Of a stretch of 64,000 nucleotides of DNA, positions 1 through 10,700 are shown piece by piece (within the stretch, counting starts at the first letter, position 1; every line of letters begins with the position of its first letter). The notes under the pieces were generated by a model that saw nothing but the letters and a program-made list of their open reading frames with translations, did no database searches and was not told where the DNA came from. A program made the position numbers and the translations under genes. Source of the stretch: Nematostella vectensis (lineage: Eukaryota; Cnidaria; Anthozoa; Actiniaria; Edwardsiidae); contig NC_064043.1 of the NCBI RefSeq assembly GCF_932526225.1, positions 9,901,821 through 9,965,820 on the forward strand. Reading direction: 5' to 3'.

Positions 1-900
1 CATGTAGAAAAAAATATAAATCCTTCTCAAAAAAACGTTCTTTGGCAAGTTTAGAAGATTTAAGAACGTTTTTTTATAACCAGGAAACGCTTTCGAAGAT
101 AAGGAGGGAACGATCTTGCTACGCTTAACGCACTTGCCGGCTGTCATTTAGGGTAATTCGGAAATGTTTTCTTTTCCAACGCTCGAAGGCCAAGGTCACT
201 GGGGCCAAGGTCACTGGGGCCAAGGTCACTGGGACCAAGTGTACGAGCAGGACGATACAGTACTTCTTGTCCTTCCTAATGTTAAGGGCACATATCCAGA
301 TGATTTTAAATGCAAGCCGGTACACAGGCTAAAGAGTTAGACTTTATTTAACACGATGCGTATACTTTTCGTTGCCTTAGAGGCATATAGTTATAACATA
401 CCGACAGAAGTGTAGGAAATACTTCTACATACCGACAGATGAGTAGGACATATTGAATCCAGAAAGCTCGTTGTCCTTATCCGTTATAAATGATATTCTT
501 GTAGGTCCTATGGTCGTCAGGTCCGGGGGAATGATAGATGCACAGAAAATACCCTTTAATGTAGCGCTATCCGTCGCACCTTGTTGAACCTAAGTGAATA
601 ATTATCAAGAAAAATGGCGACTACGATCCATAAATTGCGCTAAAATTAGCTCTCCCACTTCTCCTTAAACTTGAAATAAACTTTTAAGTTATTAAAACTT
701 TATTATTAATATGCCTGAATAGCCTCGAGTGCAGAAATATCATTTGGGATCTATCGTATGTGCCGCATAGCATTTTGGACGGGATTTCATTGTAGATGAT
801 CCAATTACTGCCGTTTCATAGGAAGCCATTCCCGAGACTCAACGTTCAATCTGCAAACATTCTTCCGTGAAACAAACCTGTTGACTTACAACTGTTGTCT
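1..900. other. Non-coding stretch left of the satellite
   Basis: I see no convincing gene here. Two small structures stand out. A near-perfect inverted repeat at about 29-44 and 61-76 (core AAAAAACGTTCTT and its complement) could fold as a hairpin. A 15-bp tandem repeat at 190-228 contains three copies of CCAAGGTCA. The minus-strand ORF across the 15-mers is short and its repeated residues simply reflect the tandem repeat, so I do not call it coding. Confidence 0.6.
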
Positions 901-3900
901 AGCCCACGCGTTCTGACCTCTGTCACTCGCTCTGACCTCTGTCACTCGTTCTAATTTCTGTTACTCATTCTGATCTCTGTCACTCGTTTTGATCTCTGTC
1001 ACTCGTTCTGACGTTTCACTCGATCTGATCTCTTTCACTCGTTCTTACCTCTGTCACTCGTTCTGACCTCTGTCACTCGTTTTGATCTCCGTCACTCGTT
1101 CTGACTTCTTACACTCGTTCTGACCTCTTACACTCGTTCTGACCTCTGTCACTCGTTCTGACCTCTGTCACTTGTTCTGACCTCTGTCACTCGTTCTGAC
1201 CTCTGTCACTTGTTCTGACCTCTGTCACTTGTTCTGACCTCTGTCACTTGTTCTGACCTCTGTCACTCGTTCTGACCTCTGTCACTTGTTCTGACCTCTG
1301 TCACTTGTTCTGACATCTGTCACTCGTTCTGACTTCTTACACTCGTTCTGACCTCTGTCACTCGTTCTGACCTCTGTCACTCGTTCTGACTTCTTACACT
1401 CGTTCTGACCTCTGTCACTCGTTCTGACTTCTTACACTCGTTCTGACCTCTTACACTCGTTCTGACCTCTGTCACTCGTTCTGACTTCTTACACTCGTTC
1501 TGACCTCTTACACTTGTTCTGACCTCTTACACTCGTTCTGACTTCTTACACTCGTTCTGACCTCTTACACTCGTTCTGACCTCTGTCACTCGTTCTGACC
1601 TCTGTCACTCGTTCTGACCTCTGTCACTTGTTCTGACCTCTTTCACTCGTTCTGACCTCTGTCACTCGTTCTGACCTTTGTCACTCGTTCTGACCTCTTA
1701 TACTCGTTCTGAACTCTGTCACTCGTTCTGACCTCTGTCACTCGTTCTGATCTCTTACACTCGTTCTGACCTCTGTCACTCGTTCTGACCTCTGTCACTC
1801 GTTCTGACCTCTGTCACTTGTTTTGACCTCTGTCACTCGTTCTGACCTCTTACACTCGTTCTGACCTCTGTCACTCGTTCTGACGTCTTTCACTCGTTCT
1901 GACCTCTGTCACTTGTTCTGACCTCTGTCACTCGTTCTGACCTCTGTCACTTGTTCTGACCTCTGTCACTTGTTCTGACCTCTGTCACTCGTTCTGACCT
2001 CTGTCACTTGTTCTGACCTCTGTCACTCGTTCTGACTTCTTACACTTGTTCTGACCTCTTACACTCGTTCTGACCTCTGTCACTTGTTCTGACCTCTTAC
2101 ACTCGTTCTGACCTCTGTCACTTGTTCTGACCTCTGTCACTCGTTCTGACCTCTGTCACTTGTTTTGACCTCTGTCACTCGTTCTGACCTTTGTCACTCG
2201 TTCTGACCTCTTACACTCGTTCTGACCTCTGTCACTTGTTCTGACCTCTGTCACTTGTTCTGACCTCTGTCACTTGTTCTGACCTCTGTCACTTGTTCTG
2301 ACCTCTTACACTCATTCTAACCTCTGTCACTCGTTCTGACCTCTTACACTCGTTCTGACCTCTGTCACTCGTTCTGACCACTTACACTCGTTCTGACCTC
2401 TGTCACTCGTTCTGATCTCTTACACTCGTTCTGACCTCTGTCACTCGTTCTGACCTCTGTCACTCGTTCTGACCTCTGTCACTTGTTTTGACCTCTGTCA
2501 CTCGTTCTGACCTCTTACACTCGTTCTGACCTCTGTCACTCGTTCTGACGTCTTTCACTCGTTCTGACCTCTGTCACTTGTTCTGACCTCTGTCACTCGT
2601 TCTGACCTCTGTCACTTGTTCTGACCTCTGTCACTTGTTCTGACCTCTGTCACTCGTTCTGACCTCTGTCACTTGTTCTGACCTCTGTCACTCGTTCTGA
2701 CTTCTTACACTTGTTCTGACCTCTTACACTCGTTCTGACCTCTGTCACTTGTTCTGACCTCTTACACTCGTTCTGACCTCTGTCACTTGTTCTGACCTCT
2801 GTCACTCGTTCTGACCTCTGTCACTTGTTTTGACCTCTGTCACTCGTTCTGACCTTTGTCACTCGTTCTGACCTCTTACACTCGTTCTGACCTCTGTCAC
2901 TTGTTCTGACCTCTGTCACTTGTTCTGACCTCTGTCACTTGTTCTGACCTCTGTCACTTGTTCTGACCTCTTACACTCGTTCTGACCTCTGTCACTCGTT
3001 CTGACGTCTTTCACTCGTTCTGACCTCTGTCACTTGTTCTGACCTCTGTCACTCGTTCTGACCTCTGTCACTTGTTCTGACCTCTGTCACTTGTTCTGAC
3101 CTCTGTCACTCGTTCTGACCTCTGTCACTTGTTCTGACCTCTGTCACTTGTTCTGACTTCTTACACTTGTTCTGACCTCTTACACTCGTTCTGACCTCTG
3201 TCACTTGTTCTGACCTCTTACACTCGTTCTGACCTCTGTCACTTGTTCTGACCTCTGTCACTCGTTCTGACCTCTGTCACTTGTTTTGACCTCTGTCACT
3301 CGTTCTGACCTTTGTCACTCGTTCTGACCTTTGTCACTCGTTCTGACCTCTTACACTCGTTCTGACCTCTGTCACTTGTTCTGACCTCTGTCACTTGTTC
3401 TGACCTCTGTCACTTGTTCTGACCTCTGTCACTTGTTCTGACCTCTTACACTCATTCTAACCTCTGTCACTCGTTCTGACCTCTTACACTCGTTCTGACC
3501 TCTGTCACTCGTTCTGACCACTTACACTCGTTCTGACCTCTGTCACTTGTTCTGACCTCTGTCACTTGTTCTGACCTCTGTCACTCGTTCTGACTTCTTA
3601 CATTGTTCTGACCTCTGTCACTTGTTCTGACCTCTTACACTCGTTCTGACCTCTGTCACTTGTTCTGACCTCTGTCACTCGTTCTGACCTCTGTCACTTG
3701 TTCTGACCTCTTACACTCGTTCTGACCTCTGTCACTCGTTCTGACCTCTGTCACTCGTTCTGACCTCTGTCACTCGTTCTGACCTCTGTCACTCGTTCTG
3801 ACCTCTTTCACTCGTTCTAACCTCTGTCACTTGTTCTGACCTCTTACACTCGTTCTAACCTCTGTCACTCGTTCTGACCTCTTTCACTCGTTCTAACCTC

Positions 3901-3950
3901 TGTCACTCGTTCTGACCTCTGTCACTCGTTCTGACCTCTAACTCTTTTGA
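901..3950. repeat. 19-bp satellite array, about 160 copies
   Basis: A continuous tandem array of a 19-bp unit, TCTGACCTCTGTCACTCGT, runs for about 3 kb. Common variants are TCTTACAC for TCTGTCAC, CTTGT for CTCGT, and GACGTCTTTC. Variant units recur at exact multiples of 19: the rare block with CATTCTAACC followed by GACCACTTAC occurs near 2307 and 3447 (60 units apart), and TGACGTCTTTC occurs at 1881, 2546 and 3002 (35 and 24 units apart). This shows segmental duplication of blocks inside the array. No ORF crosses it. The left edge is ragged, with divergent units from about 905 to 1080. Confidence 0.95.
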
Positions 3951-4704
3951 CCTCTGTCAGAGAGGACAAGAGACTTAAAAAGACTGCATGGGAGACTAAC
4001 TCGAAGCCTGCTCATTTTCAAAATCAGTCGAAAGCCTATTTCTTAACGAAACTGTCCATAAGAGAAACATCCGCTATTTTCTTTTACACATATGTGTATT
4101 CGAAGTTCATGTCTTCATCACATTTGATTGATGGAAAAGTGTTGGCAGCTTGCGATTTTTCCGTACCCGATATGATAAAAAACATAATGCCATACATGTG
4201 ACCTTCTTATAGCCAGAGACCAAGAAACTCTTCTCTCTCTTATGGATATTTGCTTGCATGAAATGGCCTTAGTATATTTTTGGCGGGAACTTTATGAGAA
4301 TGAACATCAACAAAACTTCCAGAAGCGATACCTCGCCTCCCGCGAACGTGAGGTAAACAAAGTCATGACGCTTCTAGTCACGGGGATTAATCAATGCTGT
4401 ACACCGAGCCTTCAGCGAATAATTGTTTTTACTATTAAACACTTTCCCCTCCCCCGAGGCGGAGAGATAAAAACAGACCGGGGTGATCGTCGGCAAAATC
4501 AATTTGAACCCTAAGGGATAGCACTTTGGGTGTGGTCAACAGAAATTAGAGATAGCAGAATCCTTCAACCCCCCTTAAGTGATAGCGGTATAGGAAGGAG
4601 AACATGTTCTCATGCAGTAGGTCGAAATTTTACACCCTAAAAGATAGTCCGATCACTTCCGTCTACTTTTCTGAAGAGCCCCTGCCTACCTTTAAGAACC
4701 TTAC
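3951..4704. other. Unique DNA between satellite and CUB exon 4
   Basis: Short plus-strand ORFs exist but none resembles a known protein. The second half of the CUB domain interrupted at 4705 should lie downstream on the minus strand, that is, at lower coordinates. I could not find it in this stretch or in 1-900, so the gene probably continues beyond the window. Confidence 0.5.
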
Positions 4705-7700
4705 CTTAAGAAAATCAAATTTACAGTCTTTTTCCTCCTCCAATTCAAACGAATGGAATTTGGTTGTTATTCTGTAGCCCATCCCAAGATTAATGAGCCA
4801 GAGACACGACAGCGAGTGAGGGTAATTCTGCGGATGGCTAGGTGACGTGATAAATCCGCTAGTAGCGTTCAACTCCACATTACAAATACCTAGGGGAGTG
4901 GGGAATTATCTTCATTATTTACCACTATCCATCACTTTCCGTTATTATCATAATCAATATCACCACCATCATCGTATTAACACAAACGGGAAACTAGATG
5001 ATACACAACGAAATTATAAATGTAGTTTCAAAATTCTCCCACTGTCTATAGACCAATTTGACTTATGTCATTTTGGAGTGCCGAATAAACTACGTATTCC
5101 TACTTCAACTGTTTGTATTAGCCTTGCGTATAAGAAAAAAAACGCGTCGCTGGGGGTCCAGTTACTATCTACGAGGTTAGATAGCGCGTCGTTTGAAAGG
5201 TCGTAAGCGCGTAGGGACATAGCTCACTGGAGGAGCGAAACTGAGGCAAATACATCCAGTTGAAGTAGGAATACGTAGTTTATTAGACATCACTTTGGAA
5301 TAAAATTGTCATATAGCCCGTGATTTGACTACCTGTTTTCTGAGCAAAAAAACCACCGGGCTGTCCACTTTCATTAAAGTGCAATTTCATAAGCATATAT
5401 TTCCCAGTTGACCTCACAGTATCTCCAAGCATCAATCCGCACATCCGCGGACGAATAAGGGGAGCAGTGGTAGTCTTCCCGTCATACAGCTCGACATAAT
5501 CGTTCTTGCACCCTTCCTAACATACCAGAGAAGGTTAATGAATAGTTATCCAATAACACAAAAACTTAACAACAATCACACAAAAACTATACATATACGC
5601 TTTACCTATCATACCAGGAAAGGTTTATGAATAGTTATCCAAAAACACAAAAACTCAACAACAATCACACAAAAACTATACATATACGCTTTACCTATCA
5701 TAGCAGGAAAGGTTAATGACTAGTTATCCAATAACATCGCACAAAAACTATACATATACGCTTTACCTATCATAGCAGGAAAGGTTAACGAATAATTGTC
5801 CAGTTACATCACAAAGACACTACATATACAGTCGTTTGACTAAAGGTTGTCATCAACCGGCTTTGCGACTACCCTGGATACCAGAGGCTCCGAGCTTCGC
5901 AGCGACAACGATTTAAGCGAAGCGAAGCTCTTTCGCTTCGCTCAAAATGTGGTCGCCGCGAAGATTCGAGCCTCTGCTACCCAGGGTACTACGCGACAAG
6001 CCGGCATTGCATATATTAGCCACCGCTACAACGTCTAAGTCTGAAGTTATGCAGTGACTAATATATGCAGCTAAGCGCTTCAGTGTTTTTTACCCATGTT
6101 TACATGCGGGCTTGTCGCGTAGTCGCAAAGCCGGTTGATGACAACCTTTTGTCAAACGACTGTATATGCTGTACCTACTATACTAGGAAAGGTAACGACT
6201 AGTTATCCAATTTCATCACGCAGAGACCATGCATAAAGGCTTAACCTATCATACCAGGAAATATAAAGGAATAGCTAACCATTCACACCACTCAGCAATG
6301 AACTATACATAAAACCATCTGATGGTACAAATAGGGAATCAAAATACAGGCAATAGTAAGGAACTCTGGAAGAACCGCAAAATATCTGTTCCGCAGCCCG
6401 TTTTTTTGGGCTAGGAATATGTTAGACCCCTCGGTTGCTTGGGAAAAAATCGTCCCGATCGGTTATACAGGCAATTATTCATGTGCTAAAATGAATAACC
6501 ACTGGCTTGGAAAAAAAAAGGGATGGTGGAAAAAAGGAACATATATTTTTCCCCAGCAACTTTTAAAATGGATATTTTAGGCATCATAACATATTAAAAC
6601 GACTAAATATGCCATTTTAACGTGTTTCGGGATGGGGTGCTCGTTGTATGCCCTTGTTAAACATAAACTCGTCTCTTGGCCAAATTGACATGATAGGAAT
6701 TATCTCTACATACCGAGTTGGCAAGCTGTTGAGAATGGGTATTCATCCAAGTCGTTGGCAATGCGTGACATCATATAGGTGGAGATAGCATTTTATTGGT
6801 ATCATCGTTAGTCGTCAAGAACGGTTGTCAATCACCAGTATCGATAGCATGAACAGAGATAACATCATTAGCAAAGTTATCACAGACAACAAGGTTTACC
6901 CGGTATCTCCCTCCTCGTTAAAGTGGCCATATTAGATCAGGGTAGATGAGGCCAAATCATGCGCTGCTAAGGTAATTTGTCACTAGCAAAGGAAATTCAT
7001 AGAGAGAAGGACGCGGACACTTAAAGTGCCCTTGTCAGCCACGCCTTTGTTAATGTTTTTATTTTAATATTGGAAAGCACATAATGTGCTAAAATCTCGA
7101 AATAACGATCTAAAACAAAGTTTAACACTTTATTTACCAACCCCAAACTAAAATATCAGATTGATTTTCCCAAATCAGCCGATGGAAACGGATGCTTTTT
7201 CACACTTGGTAAGTACCAAGTGTAAGAATGACAAAATGGCGGCTGCCAAAGGCTGTTCGCTTACTTCGTTTACGTTGTCTTCCAGTATTAGCGCAGTTTT
7301 AACAGGGCTTTACGCATGCAAAGTAATCAGCCATGTTCCTTTCGATCGTGAAAAGACAAATACCGTAATAATTCGAAAGAGCGCCCTCCTTTAAACAAGC
7401 GCCCCCTCTTCTCCCACTAAAAATATCCCAACAAAAGCACCACTTGGATGGTGTAAATCTTAATTTTTTTAGCTCTCATTGACATCTTCACATTACAACA
7501 CGGTCTATTTATTATAACTTCAACTTCTTTATAACTATGTGAGCAAATTTTTGTTCTTAATCGATTCAGAAGCTGGTACTTACCGCCGAAATGAAATAAG
7601 CACCCCCTCTCCAATAAGCGTCCCCTCCCCAATAAGCACCCCCAAAAGACCCGAAAAATTAAATAAGCGCCCGGGCGCTAATTCGAACCATAACGGTATA

Positions 7701-10700
7701 TTTCAGGCTAGCCAAAACCAAGATGGCCCAATCGTGTCAGGTCAGGGTAAAGTTAGATTGAGTCATTTCATTCTATATTTTTCTAAATAATTTCATCTTG
7801 ATTATATAAAAGTTCAAGAAAAAAAAAGGGCTAGGGTCGAACTTTCAAGTACATTCACGTGTATAATGGAATAGGTAGGGTACAGTAAGGCACGCAGTTT
7901 AAAGAAAGGCTTATACAATGACATTATGGGCTAAGGGACGGACAATTGGAAAAGTGAAGGGGGTGGGGAGGGTCAATATAATAAAAACCCTGAAACAAAT
8001 AAGTGCCCGAGTGTCAGGCCCTTTTATCGTTCCCTATGGAGTATATACCGGGAAACAATAAAAAGAGGGCCTGATACAAATACTGTAAAACTTTCATGTT
8101 GTGCACATAAAAATGCGCGCTCTGACTGGCCCTTAGCGGCATATACAAATATCTTGCCCAAGCCGGTATCTCATCGGTATCATTTTTCGATGCTAAGATC
8201 TACAAAGGCGCTGGAAATATGGATGCCGTAGAAGCTGCCTTAATACTACGGATATCAATAGTAGTAGTTATCAAATTCTTAGATAGACCAGGAACCAGGT
8301 GCCGAATATTCAATAAATTTGTCTGTGAGAGCGAAAAATTATTGGCATTGTTTGCGGTACTTCCCGCGAGTTGATCGAGTGAGCTTGTCAATGAAATTTG
8401 TGTTCAAGAAGAGGTTTTTCTATGTAGACGAAAAACCCTGTTTAGTAAATTGGTGATGTTAATATCCTGTAGTAATTTGGTTTGATCTGATGTGTGGATC
8501 TGCAGTCAAATACGTAAACTGTAAATCTCTTGCGCCGTGAACTATCTTTGCGTTTTCCTATCAGGTTTTTGAAAGCATTGAAATCATTTTACATAGTTAC
8601 CTCACCGAGGTTCGTCGTTACTAAAACTACTAACCTTGCATATAACACCATGTAATTTTGCTTTACATAAATGCTGTTGATAATTTGATTTGGGCATTTG
8701 ATTGTGCTACCACGCGCGTCATTTATGTGGGACAATTTGACAGCCGATGTATTTTGAAAGCGGCCCGAAAAGGGGCGGCGGGCGTTGCGTTTAGTATTTG
8801 TGTCAAGCGTAGTTTTGTTTTACCTCTCCGACTTTTGAAAAATAAAATCGCCTGAAACTCGGGCTAGTGTAGCTTGAAGACCCACCCCCTCTCCCATTTT
8901 GTTATAGTCCGTTCCTAATAAAACAGAGTATAAGACGGAGGATGGAGGGTATATCAGGCGCGTAGGCAGCATTGGCTAAGGTGGGGGGGAGGTGCGTAGT
9001 CATAGGTATCATATGGAAAAAAAACATTTAGGATTCCTTCATAAGAGATGACCCCTTTTTTGGCCGCTAAAGGGGTGCAAAGGGAGCGTGCGCACCCGCC
9101 CTGTGTACGCGCCTACTTATACTTTGAAAGCAATAAATGTTGGTCAAGATAACAACAACAACAACAAACAACAATATAACTTTATTTATACCACACACAG
9201 AAATTACAGTAAGAAAATAAATAATAATTACAGATTTTGGGTATTGGCTGCCTAGAAGTAACTAAAAAGCTAATCTGGCTAGGCAGCACAAAATAGTTCA
9301 ATTAAATGGAGCGTATAGCAAGGACGTACAAGGCACGAATACAAAATACATGAAAGCAGCAGCAAAATAAAATGCAATAAAACAAAAAAACTAGATAGAG
9401 GCTAATAATTTTCAAGGATTGAGGTCTTTATTGCAGCCTTGAAGCTAGGCAAACGCATGGTTTTGGTAGGTTCTTTGATGTTATTCCAAATTGAGGCACC
9501 TTTAAAACGAATATTAAACTTTCCATAATTAGTTCGAGGTAAAGGGAGGCAGTACGATGATTTAGAAGCCAGTCTTGTATTATATTTGTGCCTTGAAGCA
9601 ACCGTAGTAAAAAAAGAATCAAAAGGAGTTGGAAGTAGATTCAAATTAAATTTGTACATAAATATTGTGTTTAAGTAATAGATTAGATCAGGAGATTTCA
9701 AGATATTTAGTTTTCTAAAGATAGGAGAAGTATGTTCAATGTAAGATGAGAAAGTTATGATTCTAACAGCTTTCTTCTGTAAAATAAAAAGAGGCTTGAT
9801 TGTTGATTCATATGTGTTGCCCCAAATAATAGCACCATAAGTAAGAAATGGATAAATTAGAGAATAATATAGCTGAGTGAGAATTGTTGGTGATACATAG
9901 TAACGCAGCTTTGCTATTATTCCGACACCTCTGGAGATTTTCTTACTTAACTGGTTAATGTGCTCCTTCCAGTTAAGAAAGGAGTCAATAACTACACCAA
10001 GATATTTGATATTATTTTTTTGTTTAATGGTATTATTATTGATTGATAAAGAAATAGAACTAGCCAGCCTCTTTTGTGCTGGTCGAAAAATGACAAAATT
10101 AGTTTTACTGATGTTCAAAGCCAATTTATTTGCACAAAGCCAACGATTTATATTATACAGATCTGTGTTTACTTTGGTCTCTAAGGATGTCAATGAAGAA
10201 TCGGCACAAAATAAATTGGCATCATCAGCAAATAAATGAAAGTCAAATAAGTTGGAGCAGTTATTAAAATCATTAATGTACAGAAGAAAGAGAAGTGGAC
10301 CAAGTACTGAACCTTGAGGCACTCCACATGTTATTGGTAGTGGTGCAGATGACACATTACCAATAGAAACAAACTGTTGCCTGTTTGATAAGTAGGAAAC
10401 AAACCATTCATAAGCTATGCCACGGATGCCGTATGAATAAAGTTTTGCTAATAATATTTTATGATCAACAGTATCAAAAGCTTTGCTAAAATCAAGAAAT
10501 ATGCCACAAGAGTATTGACCACCCTCAATTGATCTTTGGATTTTATCGGTAATAAGCAGAAGAGCATGTTCTGTAGAATGATTGGCTCGAAAGCCAAATT
10601 GATTTTTGTACAAAATATCGTATTTGTCTAGAAATTTTATCACTCTGTTATACATTAACCTTTCAAGTAACTGATTAAAAATAGATAATAATGATATTGG

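Noticed and set aside
901-3950. CRISPR-like or coding repeat array
   Set aside because: There are no spacers; the 19-bp units abut directly and no ORF crosses the array. It is satellite DNA in a eukaryote.
5847-6038. Plus-strand ORF of 63 codons
   Set aside because: It lies wholly within the nested inverted-repeat element and reflects its palindrome.
9402-9622. Short minus-strand ORF overlapping the LINE 3' end, and plus-strand ORFs at 9958-10239 and 11235-11489
   Set aside because: They are shadows of the LINE reverse transcriptase frame in other frames or strands.
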